Positions 18,979 to 28,430 are shown, numbered from the stretch's first letter. The stretch is DNA of 64,000 nucleotides from Synechococcus sp. PCC 7335 (GCF_000155595.1 NZ_DS989904.1:4395987-4459986), one strand, 5' to 3'. Notes: generated by a model from the sequence alone, not told the origin. Made by a program: numbers and translations.

Positions 18979-19550
18979 GATCTAAGGTCAGTTTGTCGAA
19001 GCTTTGGTTCATCGAAGCTATGAAAGGCCGCTATAAAGCGCGATCGCGAGATATCACCCTGCCTGACTATCTTTCCCAATCGCCCTTTGGCTTCCTCTAC
19101 TTTTCAGCAAAAGAAGATCATGTTTGTACTCGATTCTTTCTTCGGCCGCGATCGCAGTGAGCCCCGAAGTGAGCCCTAAACTAAAAGCCATCCTCTATTG
19201 AAAGCAGCACATGAAGGCAGCAAAGAGTGGCATACTCTCTCTAGGCCGCGATCTGATATCAGTGTGAAAAGAGTTCCACACGCCTGAGCTATTCGGTCGA
19301 TAGCACCACCAAAGTCAACAGTAAAAATACTTAGATTAACTAGCAATTCTTTAGACTCAAAGAGCGGTGAAGAATCGCAATGGCTTTTCATGGTCAAACT
19401 GTAGTAATGTAAAGCTTTGTAAAGTCGTTTCTTCCCTTAGGTGCACTCTTTAAGTCTTATATGCTGTGTCATTTAGCCAAGTTGCATCTACACGCGATGT
19501 GTGTGGGCGGGTACTCTTTTCCCTTGCTATATCCACTAATTAGGTAATAC
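18979..19550. other. Intergenic region upstream of desB
   Basis: This 572-base divergent gap separates the lipoprotein gene (minus) and desB (plus). It contains AGTGAGCCC repeated at 12-base spacing around 19158-19180, an imperfect dyad GTGTGAA/TTCCACAC around 19261-19280, and several HIP1 sites. A 73-codon minus-strand ORF (19176-19397) has no Shine-Dalgarno and no recognisable domain, so I leave it out. A cold-regulated desB promoter would be expected here but no known motif was found. Confidence 0.4.
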
Positions 19551-20606
19551 GTGCCGCTAAGTACTCTCCCGGTTGAATCAATTCCCTCTGCAGAGCCTGA
19601 AAAAGATCTGCCTTTCACGCTAAGAGAGCTCAAAGAAGCGATTCCTAACTATTGCTTCGAGCCATCTACGCTCCGTTCACTCTCATACTTCTTCTTTGAT
19701 ATTGGTGTTATCGCTAGCTTGTATGCGATCGCCCACACGATTAACTCTTGGCTATTCTTCCCTCTGTTTTGGCTTGCACAGGGCACTATGTTTTGGGCCT
19801 TGTTCGTAGTCGGCCATGACTGTGGCCATGGATCATTCTCTAAACGCAAGTGGCTCAATAACCTGATCGGACACCTTAGCCACACTCCCATACTGGTGCC
19901 CTATCACGGTTGGAGAATCAGCCACCGGACGCATCATGCCAACACTGGCAATATCGATACCGACGAGAGCTGGTATCCGATTTCTAAAGCCACTTACGAC
20001 GAGATGGAAGGCGGTGCTCGCTTTCTGCGGTTTACGCTTTTTCTATTTGCCTACCCGTTCTATCTATTCTTTCGCTCTCCCGGTCGTCAAGGATCTCACT
20101 TCTTACCAAGCAGTCCTCTCTTTCGCCCGTCTGAAAAGTGGGATGTAATTACAAGTACTACCTGCATCGCCTTGTTTATCGGCTTTTTGGCGTGGGTCGG
20201 CTTCGCCTTTGGACCTCTGTTTCTGATTAACTACTACGTCATGCCCTACATCGTGTTCGTCGTATGGCTAGACTTAGTCACCTTCTTGCATCACACAGAG
20301 CCAGACATCCCCTGGTATCGCAACGATAGCTGGAACTTTCTTAAAGGTGCAATTTCGACTGTCGATCGCGACTACGGATTTATCAACAACATCCACCACA
20401 ATATTGGCACCCACGTAGCGCATCATCTTTTCTTGAGCATGCCTCACTACTATCTCAAGGATGCGACCGCAGCAATTAAGCCAATCATGGGTGAGTACTT
20501 TAGAGAGTCCAAGGACTCTATTTGGACTAGCTTTTGGCGCTCCGCGCGCGAGTGCATCTATGTCCCCAACGAAGGTCAAAAGATCTACTACCAGCCTCGT
20601 CAATAG
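19551..20606 (+). CDS. desB: Acyl-lipid omega-3 desaturase (DesB type)
   Basis: This membrane di-iron desaturase introduces the omega-3 (delta-15) double bond into glycerolipid-bound fatty acids, using ferredoxin as electron donor. The three histidine boxes are HDCGH at 89-93, HRTHH at 125-129 and HVAHH at 288-292. The text around them (GHDCGHGSFS, HANTGNIDTDESWYP) is typical of DesB rather than the delta-12 enzyme DesA. The protein is 351 residues, which is normal. The start is a GTG at 19551. DesB in other cyanobacteria is induced by cold; regulation here is not visible. Two hairpins follow the stop. Confidence 0.93.
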   Translation: MPLSTLPVESIPSAEPEKDLPFTLRELKEAIPNYCFEPSTLRSLSYFFFDIGVIASLYAIAHTINSWLFFPLFWLAQGTMFWALFVVGHDCGHGSFSKRKWLNNLIGHLSHTPILVPYHGWRISHRTHHANTGNIDTDESWYPISKATYDEMEGGARFLRFTLFLFAYPFYLFFRSPGRQGSHFLPSSPLFRPSEKWDVITSTTCIALFIGFLAWVGFAFGPLFLINYYVMPYIVFVVWLDLVTFLHHTEPDIPWYRNDSWNFLKGAISTVDRDYGFINNIHHNIGTHVAHHLFLSMPHYYLKDATAAIKPIMGEYFRESKDSIWTSFWRSARECIYVPNEGQKIYYQPRQ

Positions 20607-20652
20607 TACGAGGCTAGGCGAAGCGACTCATATAACAAACGGGTCGCTTCGC
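20593..20652 (+). terminator. Two tandem hairpins at the 3' end of desB
   Basis: AGCCTCGT (20593-20600) pairs with ACGAGGCT (20608-20615). GCGAAGCGAC (20618-20627) pairs with GTCGCTTCGC (20643-20652). The first stem includes the desB stop codon in its loop region. There is no T-run, so termination efficiency is uncertain; mRNA stabilisation is an alternative. Confidence 0.4.
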
Positions 20653-20804
20653 TGTTGATAATCGCTCTAAAGCAGCTAGCTGCAAGAACTTGCAAGGACT
20701 CTATCTCCTGTATATAGGTAAATCCTAGAGCTTGGTAGAATGACTCACATAACCCAGAAAGCAGCAGGCTGTTTTTAGCAACAGCTCTATTGAGTGAACA
20801 CAAG

Positions 20805-21227
20805 ATGCATAGACGAGTTTTTTTAAGCGGCATGCTGCCCGTATTAGCAGCGCCAAGCTATCTCTACCGAAACAGCACGGCAGAAGTAATGGGCAGTAAG
20901 TCGGTACGTGATGCCTTCAAAAACAAACAGTCGAACATCATTGTAGAAAATGTGGCCGGTACGGTAGAAACCCTCCTACCAGATGACACCGAAGGATCGA
21001 GGCATCAGCGGTTTGTGGTTCGCATCGGTCGCAACCAGACCGTACTCATCGTCCATAATATTGACGTTTCACAGCGGTTAGACGACTTACGCAAGGGCGA
21101 TCGCATCTCTGTCAAAGGCGAGTATGAATGGAACGATCGAGGCGGCTTGATTCACTGGACACACAAAGATCCACGTAACAGCCACGAAGACGGCTGGATC
21201 GACTACAGGAACGTTCGCTACGAATAG
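20805..21227 (+). CDS. DUF3465 family protein, probably exported
   Basis: The protein is about 140 residues. The N-terminus (MHRRVFLSGMLPVLAAPSYLY) looks like a signal peptide or membrane anchor. The core has LLPDDTEGSRHQRFVV, LIVHNID, GEYEWNDRGGLIHWTHKD and a DGW motif, which match DUF3465, a small OB-like family. I chose the ATG at 20805; a TTG at 20790 is also in frame. The biochemical role is unknown. It stands between desB and the DUF2726 gene, about 90 bases from the latter. Confidence 0.78.
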   Translation: MHRRVFLSGMLPVLAAPSYLYRNSTAEVMGSKSVRDAFKNKQSNIIVENVAGTVETLLPDDTEGSRHQRFVVRIGRNQTVLIVHNIDVSQRLDDLRKGDRISVKGEYEWNDRGGLIHWTHKDPRNSHEDGWIDYRNVRYE

Positions 21228-21317
21228 CCACACAACAGTAGTCAAGGAATCTACCAGTTCTGAAGCAGCGTGCGGGCAGAATGAATCTGTAAAGACTTCT
21301 CCGTAAAAGGCACCATT

Positions 21318-21839
21318 ATGAACTGGGTTATCTTGCTCGCTGCCGTTGCTATTGTCGCTATCGCTGTTCTGAACGTTGGTACTTCTAAAAAAGCTGCGCA
21401 GAAGAAATCCAAATCTCAGATACTAGAAGTTCCATATCGAATGAAAGGTACTTTATTTACACCTACCGAGCAAGAATTCTATTATGCGCTGTGTCAAGCG
21501 TTGCCAGCTGAGAACGTTGTGTTCGGTAAAGTTCGTGTAGCAGATGTCATAGCACCAGCCGCTGGACTTTCTAAGTCTCAATGGCGCTCTGCGTTTAATC
21601 GTATTCAAGCCAAGCATTTTGACTTTGTGCTGTGCGATCGCTCAACACTAACGGTCAATGCGGTCATAGAGCTACAAGACACTAGTCACAAGAAACCGAG
21701 CCGCGCTAGGCGAGATCAGTTCCTCAGAAAAGTCTGTACTGACGCGCAGCTACCCTTGCTAGAATTTTCAGCTAAGCCAAAGTACGTGGTCAAGGATATA
21801 GAAAATTCTCTAACAGAAATTTGTAGCAGCTACAGTTAG
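21318..21839 (+). CDS. DUF2726 protein with N-terminal membrane anchor
   Basis: The 173-residue protein has one N-terminal hydrophobic helix (about residues 2-19), a basic linker (SKKAAQKKSKS) and a DUF2726 domain. The domain shows FTPTEQEFYYALCQALP, KVRVADVI, AKHFDFVLCDR and AVIELQDTSHKK. This is the restriction-endonuclease-like fold often seen beside topoisomerase-type zinc fingers; the D...ExQ pattern (Asp in FDFVLCD, Glu in IELQD) could be a nuclease-type site, which is an inference. Its stop overlaps the convergent outer-membrane gene by four bases. Confidence 0.8.
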   Translation: MNWVILLAAVAIVAIAVLNVGTSKKAAQKKSKSQILEVPYRMKGTLFTPTEQEFYYALCQALPAENVVFGKVRVADVIAPAAGLSKSQWRSAFNRIQAKHFDFVLCDRSTLTVNAVIELQDTSHKKPSRARRDQFLRKVCTDAQLPLLEFSAKPKYVVKDIENSLTEICSSYS

Positions 21840-22624
21840 AGCAACCACTCGAAATTCACACCTACCCGGCTATCACCCTCGTCGGCGGTGCTCTGCCATT
21901 CCAAATCAGTGGAAAGCCGGAGGTTTGAAGTCACTGCGTATCCAAAGTTTAGATGCGTAACGCTTAGGCCCTCACGATCACCGACCACCCAAGACTGATC
22001 AACCGTTATATCAGCCGCACTAGTCCGAGAAGGAACGAAGCGAAATCGTACACCGAGGTTGGCCCCATCGATGTTGTAATCATCAGCAGAATCAACATGG
22101 CGATAGCCGACAATAGGAGAAAAGTTGACATAGCCTCCTAGCGGCAAAACGTAATAGTGTAGGTCCGTGCCGTAAGCCGTGCGATCGCCTCTAAAATTCT
22201 GTTGATAGTCCACGCTCACAGTCAGCGGCGTGTTACCCACAAAGATGTCATCTACACTCACCGCAAACCCGCTGGTGCTATCCGAAGAAGGAAAAAAGCT
22301 ATAGCCGATCTGAAATTTCGTTCTAAAGCTAGGGTCGTTACGAATATCTGAGCGAACGTCAGGAACCTCTTCTAGCCAGCGCTGCAGCACCGGGCTTTGC
22401 TCGATGGTTTCTGGTGGCAGGTTAAGCGGCTGCTCAGATGCAGACACATCAGGTAACGGCGAATCAGACGCTGTAAGCCATGGATCTATTGACGGCAGCG
22501 GCGGCGTAGCGAGGGGTACGGCCAGGTCGATCGTAGCTTGAGCCTGAACAGCGTTCCCAAAGCAGCAGCCAAAGCCCAAAGCGATTCCCGTTGCATAGCC
22601 AAATACTTGATATTTCATGGACAT
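21836..22624 (-). CDS. Predicted outer-membrane beta-barrel protein
   Basis: The 262-residue protein starts with a signal peptide (YATGIALGFGCCFGNAVQAQA, cleavage near residue 29). A Pro-rich linker follows, then from about residue 100 alternating polar/hydrophobic strands with aromatic caps (FQIGYSFFPSSD, LTVSVDYQQNFRGD, LHYYVLPLGGYVNFSPIVGY, VGVNFEWLL). Such a pattern fits a small outer-membrane barrel. No named family is certain. It lies downstream of the M23 peptidase gene on the same strand with 68 bases between, consistent with an envelope gene pair. Confidence 0.68.
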   Translation of the reverse strand: MSMKYQVFGYATGIALGFGCCFGNAVQAQATIDLAVPLATPPLPSIDPWLTASDSPLPDVSASEQPLNLPPETIEQSPVLQRWLEEVPDVRSDIRNDPSFRTKFQIGYSFFPSSDSTSGFAVSVDDIFVGNTPLTVSVDYQQNFRGDRTAYGTDLHYYVLPLGGYVNFSPIVGYRHVDSADDYNIDGANLGVRFRFVPSRTSAADITVDQSWVVGDREGLSVTHLNFGYAVTSNLRLSTDLEWQSTADEGDSRVGVNFEWLL

Positions 22625-22692
22625 AGAGTATCTTGCTGACTAGGTTACGGTCTAGAGCAACCGCCCTCAAAAGATATCTATCAAAGGTCGCT

Positions 22693-23946
22693 CTACAAGA
22701 AGTTCATAGGGTTAATAGGCTTACCCGCTTTACGAACTTCAAAGTGTAAATGTGGTCCTGTTGAAAGACCGGTTGTTCCAATCGCGCCAATTACATCGCC
22801 CTGTCTGACCGTCGCTCCTTCGGCTACGTTTAGCTTGCTTGCATGCCCGTACAGCGTTGTTAGACCACCGCCGTGATCCAAAATTAACGCATTGCCATAG
22901 CCACCATACCAGCCAGCGAAGATCACAATGCCGCTCTCCGCTGCCAGGATCGGACTGCCGTGGGGCGCACCGAAATCAGTGCCTGCATGAAACCGACTGT
23001 AGCCGAGTACCGGGTGGTAGCGCTTACCAAACTGACTCGTGATCTGACCAGACGCAGGACGCACCATCTTCCCTGACGATCTCGCAGCGAGTAAAGCTTC
23101 TTCTCTAGCAATCATTTGGCCAGCCGTTCTAGCCGCTGAAACTCTTTCTAAAATCAGCGCTGTTAGCTGATTGGAATCCCTGTCTAACTGATTAATCGCG
23201 GCTTCTAACGCCCCGCGATTCTCTCTCAAGCGCGTGACCAGGTTGCTCTGCTCCCGTACCTGTGCGGTGTACTGCTCTCTGCTAACTAACAGCTGCTGGC
23301 GTAAAAGTGCGATCGCATTCCTTTGTTGTTCAACTTCTTTCTGCTGTTCAGTAATCTCAGTTGCCCTATCTCCTAAACCAGCTAGCAAAGCACGATCAGC
23401 TTCATATAACTGCTTTAGCCGATAGCGTCTGTCCAAAAAATCATTGAGATTATCGCTTTGCAGCAGCACTGCCCAGCCTTGAGCCGCCTGCTGACGTTGC
23501 ATAAACTGCAGACGGCCGACAACTGCGGTCCGCGTCTGCTCATACACTTGCTTATTCTCCTTCAAAGTAGCTTCTAACGCATGAAGCTGCCGTTCCGATT
23601 CCCCTAGCTGGTGCTCTGTATTTGCAATCCAAGTATCTGCGCTTTGAATTGTTTTTGATAGGTTCCGAATATTTTGGTTTGCCTGTTCCTCCGCCCTTTG
23701 GTAACGCCGGCTAGCATCGTCGTAAACCTTTAGCTGTTGGTTTACCTGCTGGCGCTGCTGACGCAGTTGATCAACCGCTGGATCAATTGCCACCTCAACT
23801 GCCGAAGCCTTTACTAGGTCAACAGATCGAGCCTCAGCAGGTTGATTGCTACCTAGAAACGGGTTACCAAGCCAGATGCAACCGAAAACAGCAACGGCAA
23901 TGCCTATAATCCAATATCGCTGCCAGCGCTGACGCCATAGAATCAT
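22693..23946 (-). CDS. Murein hydrolase activator / M23 metallopeptidase with coiled coil
   Basis: This is an EnvC-like protein of 417 residues from the ATG at 23946. It has an N-terminal membrane/signal segment (WIIGIAVAVFGCIWLG), a long coiled coil (about residues 55-285) rich in Gln, Glu and Arg, and a LytM/M23 domain. The zinc motifs are visible: HAGTDFG with His and Asp, and GPHLHFE with HxH. An upstream in-frame start at 24000 would overlap the LysE gene and hide the signal. It probably cleaves or activates cleavage of peptidoglycan during division. Confidence 0.87.
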   Translation of the reverse strand: MILWRQRWQRYWIIGIAVAVFGCIWLGNPFLGSNQPAEARSVDLVKASAVEVAIDPAVDQLRQQRQQVNQQLKVYDDASRRYQRAEEQANQNIRNLSKTIQSADTWIANTEHQLGESERQLHALEATLKENKQVYEQTRTAVVGRLQFMQRQQAAQGWAVLLQSDNLNDFLDRRYRLKQLYEADRALLAGLGDRATEITEQQKEVEQQRNAIALLRQQLLVSREQYTAQVREQSNLVTRLRENRGALEAAINQLDRDSNQLTALILERVSAARTAGQMIAREEALLAARSSGKMVRPASGQITSQFGKRYHPVLGYSRFHAGTDFGAPHGSPILAAESGIVIFAGWYGGYGNALILDHGGGLTTLYGHASKLNVAEGATVRQGDVIGAIGTTGLSTGPHLHFEVRKAGKPINPMNFL

Positions 23947-23989
23947 ACTTCTTACCTGCTTTACCACAGTTATCTCTATAGCGAGGCCA

Positions 23990-24655
23990 TCAAATTGCAC
24001 TCACCAAAGCCACTACGCCAAACCCAATAATCAGCAGACCAAACACCCTGCTAGAAAATCGGTTGAATCGAAACAAACGCTCGGGCGTGAGGCGATCGCG
24101 TAGATAGGCCACCCCTGAGACTAACACCAGCCACCATAGAATTGAGCCCGTAAATACGCCAAACACAAGGGTTACAGAATCGAGATAGGCGCTCTGTGTG
24201 ATACCGAGACCAGCGAAGATAGCCACGAAAGAAAGGATGGTTGCAGGGTTCGTGAGGGTAAGCGCAAGGGTGGTAGTGTACGCAGAGAAAAGAGAAGGAG
24301 AGCTAGCGGGAGATATGAGGAGAGACGATTCGTCAAGATTCGACGTAGAAGAGGATAAGGGTTGCGTGCTCCCTCTGCTCAGAAATGTGGTGAGTCCTAA
24401 ATAGCAGAGAAACAAGCCACCACCGATTCGCAGCCAGTTACTGTATCCAACCAAAAATTCCGAAACAGCCGTCAGGCCAAAGGCAGCAACCATACCGTAA
24501 AGACCATCTGCAGTGGCCGCCCCAAGCCCCGAAAGCACCCCCACCAGTCTGCCTTTATCTATCGTTCGCCGAATGCATAGCAGTGCAATTGGACCCACCG
24601 GAGCTGCGATCGCAAGCCCCATTGCAATTCCTCTTAGCAGTACAAATATCAACAC
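23990..24655 (-). CDS. LysE/RhtB family exporter
   Basis: The 221-residue membrane protein has six predicted helices. Its start (RGIAMGLAIAAPVGPIALLCIRRTI) carries the APVGP loop typical of LysE/RhtB amino-acid exporters. Conserved NPATILSF lies in the middle. A low-complexity Ser-rich loop (about residues 95-120) links the two halves. The Lrp-type regulator gene lies 71 bases upstream on the same strand. A regulator plus exporter pair suggests feedback on an amino acid; the identity is unknown. Confidence 0.88.
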   Translation of the reverse strand: MLIFVLLRGIAMGLAIAAPVGPIALLCIRRTIDKGRLVGVLSGLGAATADGLYGMVAAFGLTAVSEFLVGYSNWLRIGGGLFLCYLGLTTFLSRGSTQPLSSSTSNLDESSLLISPASSPSLFSAYTTTLALTLTNPATILSFVAIFAGLGITQSAYLDSVTLVFGVFTGSILWWLVLVSGVAYLRDRLTPERLFRFNRFSSRVFGLLIIGFGVVALVSAI

Positions 24656-24726
24656 CGATCAACCCTCCAAAAATCATCATCCCAACCCACCTCTGCGACG
24701 GCTGAACGTAGTCAGGGGCCTCACCC

Positions 24727-25194
24727 CTACCCTTCCTCTGCCTCAATCGGCACCGCTGCCGTATCTTTGATTGATCGCAGCGAGATCGTTGTCCGCGTCT
24801 GCACAATCCCCGGCAGCGCCTTGAGTTCCTCACTCAAAAGCTGCTCTAGCTCCGAAGTAGAACGACAGCAAATCTTCAGCAGATAGTCCCCCTCGCCCAC
24901 GATGTGATGACAAGCCTGCACCCGATTATTCGCCTGCACGTACGCCACAAAGCCCTGACGATACCGAGGATGCTCCAACGTGACTGTGACGAACGCCGTC
25001 AGTCCAAATCCAAGCACTTCAGGATTGAGCTTGGCTGCATAACCCAATAGCACACCTGCCTTCTCCAACCGCCGAACCCGATCGGCGATAGCGGGCGCAG
25101 AGACCCCAAACCGCTCCGCCAGCGCAGACCACTTAACCCTTCCTTCAACAGTTAGGACGGCCAAGATGCTGCGGTCTAGCTCATCAATGTGCAT
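24727..25194 (-). CDS. Lrp/AsnC family transcriptional regulator
   Basis: The 155-residue protein has an N-terminal winged helix-turn-helix (LDRSILAVLTVEGRVKWSAL, then GVSAPAIADRVRRLEKAGVL) and a C-terminal RAM/AsnC ligand-binding domain (about residues 63-140, with VGEGDYLLKI). Lrp-type regulators sense amino acids and control transport or metabolism. It precedes the LysE exporter and probably controls it. An imperfect palindrome at 25250-25280, about 55 bases upstream of the ATG, is a candidate autoregulatory site. Confidence 0.9.
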   Translation of the reverse strand: MHIDELDRSILAVLTVEGRVKWSALAERFGVSAPAIADRVRRLEKAGVLLGYAAKLNPEVLGFGLTAFVTVTLEHPRYRQGFVAYVQANNRVQACHHIVGEGDYLLKICCRSTSELEQLLSEELKALPGIVQTRTTISLRSIKDTAAVPIEAEEG

Positions 25195-25249
25195 ATGCTA
25201 AAAGTTAAGTAAGTCTTGCTGAAACTATTTTTATAAAAGCAATTAATCA

Positions 25250-25280
25250 GACTATAGCTAATTAAATAAAGCTTATAGTC
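25250..25280. promoter_or_regulatory. Imperfect palindrome upstream of the Lrp gene
   Basis: GACTATAGCT (25250-25259) and AGCTTATAGTC (25270-25280) are inverted copies with one extra base, separated by an AT-rich spacer. AT-rich dyads of this size are typical of Lrp/AsnC binding, so autoregulation of the lrp-lysE pair is plausible. This rests on position and symmetry only. Confidence 0.35.
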
Positions 25281-25485
25281 ATTTTTTAGCATTAAAAATT
25301 AGAAATAGATTTCCTTCAAACCATTTGATCGAAGAGAGGATCGTTATCAGGTACGCAGATCTATCAACGGCACTGTGGTATTAAAAGTCAGCGCCTGTAG
25401 AAATAACAGACTAATTTAGCCTTCGAGCTTTGATTTCTGCAGTTGCACATACAGCAATCACCCAACGCACTGGGCAATTGCGAAC

Positions 25486-25544
25486 CACTTAGCTCTATAG
25501 GCATCAACGGTTTTACCTATTACAAATGTGTAGAGCTAAGTGAC
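25486..25544. repeat. Dispersed palindromic repeat, copy A
   Basis: The element begins with CACTTAGCTCTA (25486-25497) and ends with its exact inverse TAGAGCTAAGTG (25531-25542), around a 33-base centre containing ATCAACGGTTT. A 55-base core (25490-25544) is repeated at 62877-62931 with 47 identical positions. The in-frame GTG of the longer tldD reading frame lies inside the element. It resembles a REP or MITE-like unit; no transposase is present. Confidence 0.65.
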
Positions 25545-25581
25545 AAACGCTATAGGCACACAGGCAAGTTTGAAGTTTCTT

Positions 25582-27024
25582 ATGATTGGGCATTTGAGCG
25601 CCGTACTAGAACAGATTGATATTCCTGCCGATTGGATTGGCATTCGCGCCACGCAAACCACTAGCACCATTCGGTCTATGCGCGATGGCAATCCGCAACA
25701 AAATAGACGCACGCTAAACCAAGGGGCAATGGTAGAAGTACTCGCCCGCGGTCAATTTGGCTATAGTGCAACCAATCAGCTGACCCCTGAAGCGCTTAGA
25801 GCTGCTGGAGAGCAAGCTTATGAACAAGCCATCGCATCTAGCCATTGGGCGGTTCATTCATTTACAACAGCGGTTCGACCCACCGTAGTTGGCAGCTACA
25901 CCTCACCGCTAGATCAGCCGTTTGACAGTTTGACAGCCGCCGACATTAACGACCTTCTCCGTCAGCTCTGTGAGCGACTAAAGGTATCACCAGATATCGT
26001 GCATACCAGAGCGATCGCCCGCACCCACGACATCGAATCCTGGCTAGTCAGCAGCAACGGTTCCCAGGTCCATCAGAAATTAAACCTGATAGAAAGTCAT
26101 TTAGGGGCGATCGCCCAATCTGCTGACGTCACGCAGGCCCGCACGGATAACGGTCCAATGGCCCATAGCTACCAAGGCGGCTGGGAAAGATTTAAAACCG
26201 CGGATCTTTGGGAAAGAGCCACCCGCATTGGTGAACAGGCCATCGAACTACTCACTGCCCCCGACTGTCCTAATGACACCACCACGCTCGTGCTCGCCCC
26301 TGATCAAATGATGCTTCAGCTACATGAAAGCGTTGGCCATCCTTTGGAGCTAGACCGCATTCTAGGAGATGAGCGCAACTACGCGGGCGGTAGCTTTATT
26401 CAGCCTCAAGACTTTGGTCGGCTAGCCTATGGTTCACCGTTGATGAATGTCACTTTCGATGCCACCCATTCTGGAGAACTTGCTAGCTACGACTACGACG
26501 ATACGGGTGCTCCGGCCAAACGAGAATACCTCATCCGTCAAGGTGTTTTAGAACGAGGCTTAGGTGGGCTAGAAAGCCAAACTCGTCTGAATATTCCTGG
26601 CGTAGCTTGTGCCCGGGCCTGCAGTTGGAACCGTCCTGCGATTGACCGCATGGCAAACATTAATTTAGAGCCAGGAGAAACCAGCTTCGAGGCCATGATC
26701 AGCAGTATCGAAAACGGTGTGTATATGGAATCCAACCGGTCTTGGTCAATCGACGATCAGCGGCACAAATTCCAGTTCGGCTGCGAATATGCTCGCAAAA
26801 TTGAAAATGGCCAGCTGACGACCCCGCTTAAAAATCCTAACTATCGAGCCACAACGCCGCAGTTTTGGCACAGCCTTTCTCAAGTAGGAGACGTTCACAC
26901 AGCCGCCGTGTACGGCACCCCCTGCTGTGGCAAAGGTGAACCGAATCAACTAGTGAGCGTCGGTCATGCCTCTCCAGTCTGCGCTTTCGACGATGTCGAA
27001 GTATTTGGAGGCGCCAACGCATGA
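25582..27024 (+). CDS. tldD: TldD-like zinc metalloprotease subunit
   Basis: TldD with TldE forms a heterodimeric protease that degrades unfolded or modified peptides and can mature peptide natural products. The 480-residue protein carries the catalytic HExxxH motif in LHESVGHPLEL, followed by GDERNYAGGSF and a C-terminal Cys-rich segment (GTPCCGKGEP). The frame is open from a GTG at 25540, inside a repeat element; the ATG at 25582 is the more likely start. The stop overlaps the tldE start by four bases (ATGA), indicating translational coupling. Confidence 0.88.
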   Translation: MIGHLSAVLEQIDIPADWIGIRATQTTSTIRSMRDGNPQQNRRTLNQGAMVEVLARGQFGYSATNQLTPEALRAAGEQAYEQAIASSHWAVHSFTTAVRPTVVGSYTSPLDQPFDSLTAADINDLLRQLCERLKVSPDIVHTRAIARTHDIESWLVSSNGSQVHQKLNLIESHLGAIAQSADVTQARTDNGPMAHSYQGGWERFKTADLWERATRIGEQAIELLTAPDCPNDTTTLVLAPDQMMLQLHESVGHPLELDRILGDERNYAGGSFIQPQDFGRLAYGSPLMNVTFDATHSGELASYDYDDTGAPAKREYLIRQGVLERGLGGLESQTRLNIPGVACARACSWNRPAIDRMANINLEPGETSFEAMISSIENGVYMESNRSWSIDDQRHKFQFGCEYARKIENGQLTTPLKNPNYRATTPQFWHSLSQVGDVHTAAVYGTPCCGKGEPNQLVSVGHASPVCAFDDVEVFGGANA

Positions 27025-28430
27025 CTTCTGAAGTTCTGCCCTCTCAAACTCTGCGCAAAGCAAATCAACCGAGTGATCACAATCAATTGTCCAATAGCTA
27101 CGAAGAAACGTTTCAAAAGCTGGTCGCAGCCATTCCTTCCCAGCTAAAAAATCACCAAGATTTCACCCTTTCGCTAGCGGGAGAAGAAAGTCAGTTCACC
27201 CGGTTTAACCGAGCCAAAGTCCGACAGACTGGGCTGGTACGCGACGGGCAGATATACCTAAGCGTGATGACAGATAATCGTACAACCTCGGTTACCCTAC
27301 CATTTACTGGAGAGTTTGATACCGATTGGCTATCCACTCAAAGTGCCTTATCACAAGTTCAACAAGATTTCTTTGAGCTACCTATTGATCCCTATGTTGT
27401 TCTTCCTACAGCGATAGAAGACAACACTAGCCGAGAAGTTCGTAGCGGGCAGCTATTAAAAGCAACAGACGTTGCCGAGCAGCTGCTTCGTCCAGTTGAG
27501 ACGCTAGATTTCTCTGGACTTTATGCGGGAGGTATCTCCTATCGCGCTTATGCAGACTCTGCTGGAAAACAGCACTGGTTCGAGGCGCCCTCTTTCACGT
27601 TGGACTATTCTTTGTTTGGTAACAGCCTTAATCAAGCAGCCAAAGGGACAGTCGCGGGCAGCCGTTGGGATGCCGAAACATACCGTACAAACGTCGCTGC
27701 TACTCAAAGACAGTTAGAACTGCTCTCTCGCCCTGCCAAAGTTTTACCGAAAGGAAGCTATCGCACCTATCTCGCCCCCGCTGCCGTTGCCGAAATCATT
27801 GACACAATCACCTGGGGCGGCTTAGGAGAAGCGGCGCTTCGACAAGGAAATAGCGCTTTCAGTCCGCTAGAAAAAGGTGAGTCGATACTCTCTAAAAAAT
27901 TCTCTCTAGAAGAAAACTTCAACAGAATTAGCATCCCTCGATTTAATGATAGTGGAGAAATTCCCCCAAGCCAGCTACCCATCATTGAAAAAGGGAGATG
28001 GGCAAACTCACTGGTCAGTCCTCGCAGCGCCAAAGAATACAAAAAGCCTAGCAATGCTGCGAGCACCCCTGAATCGATGCGTGCTCCCGCGATCGCACCA
28101 GGGACCCTATCCCACTCACAGATTCTCTCTCAATTGGATACTGGCCTTTACCTTTCCAACTTACACTATCTAAACTGGAGCGACCTAGTAGCTGGGGGTA
28201 TTACCGGCATGACTCGCTACGCCTGCTTTTGGGTAGAGAACGGAGAGATTGTCGCACCGATTGAGAACCTACGATTCGACGACAATCTTTACCGATTCCT
28301 CGGAGAAGGTCTAATTGATCTCACCGTAGAACAGACGTTTATTCCCACTGTTAGCACCTACAATCGACGATCGCTCGGTGGTATGTGGGTACCCGGTATG
28401 TTGATAGAGCAGTTTCGATATACCCTTTAG
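27021..28430 (+). CDS. tldE: TldE/PmbA-like protease partner
   Basis: This is the non-catalytic partner of TldD, 469 residues. It lacks the HExxxH motif. Typical sequence features are FTRFNRAKVRQTGLVRDG near the start and NLHYLNWSDLVAGGITGMTRYACFWVENGEI near the end (given here by its key words NLHYLNW, GMTRY and WVENG). The centre contains an unusual Ser/Pro/Lys-rich stretch (about residues 275-350). It overlaps tldD by four bases and both are certainly co-expressed. The pair has no neighbouring peptide precursor that I can see. Confidence 0.87.
   Translation: MTSEVLPSQTLRKANQPSDHNQLSNSYEETFQKLVAAIPSQLKNHQDFTLSLAGEESQFTRFNRAKVRQTGLVRDGQIYLSVMTDNRTTSVTLPFTGEFDTDWLSTQSALSQVQQDFFELPIDPYVVLPTAIEDNTSREVRSGQLLKATDVAEQLLRPVETLDFSGLYAGGISYRAYADSAGKQHWFEAPSFTLDYSLFGNSLNQAAKGTVAGSRWDAETYRTNVAATQRQLELLSRPAKVLPKGSYRTYLAPAAVAEIIDTITWGGLGEAALRQGNSAFSPLEKGESILSKKFSLEENFNRISIPRFNDSGEIPPSQLPIIEKGRWANSLVSPRSAKEYKKPSNAASTPESMRAPAIAPGTLSHSQILSQLDTGLYLSNLHYLNWSDLVAGGITGMTRYACFWVENGEIVAPIENLRFDDNLYRFLGEGLIDLTVEQTFIPTVSTYNRRSLGGMWVPGMLIEQFRYTL

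Larger units (their letters stand above)
25195..25581. other. Divergent lrp-tldD gap with palindromes
   Basis: This 387-base gap is AT-rich next to the Lrp gene and includes the dyad at 25250-25280 and the repeat element at 25486-25544. No ORF in it is convincing. It should contain the promoters of both the lrp-lysE and tldD-tldE units. Confidence 0.5.

Noticed and set aside
19176-19397. 73-codon minus-strand ORF in the desB upstream region
   Set aside because: There is no Shine-Dalgarno, no domain and no coding-type pattern; it lies where a promoter is expected.
23946-24000. Upstream start for the M23 peptidase
   Set aside because: It would overlap the LysE gene and bury the signal sequence; the ATG at 23946 gives an ordinary signal peptide.
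25540-25581. GTG start for tldD inside the palindromic repeat
   Set aside because: The ATG at 25582 gives a start outside the repeat; the extra 14 residues look unlike TldD.
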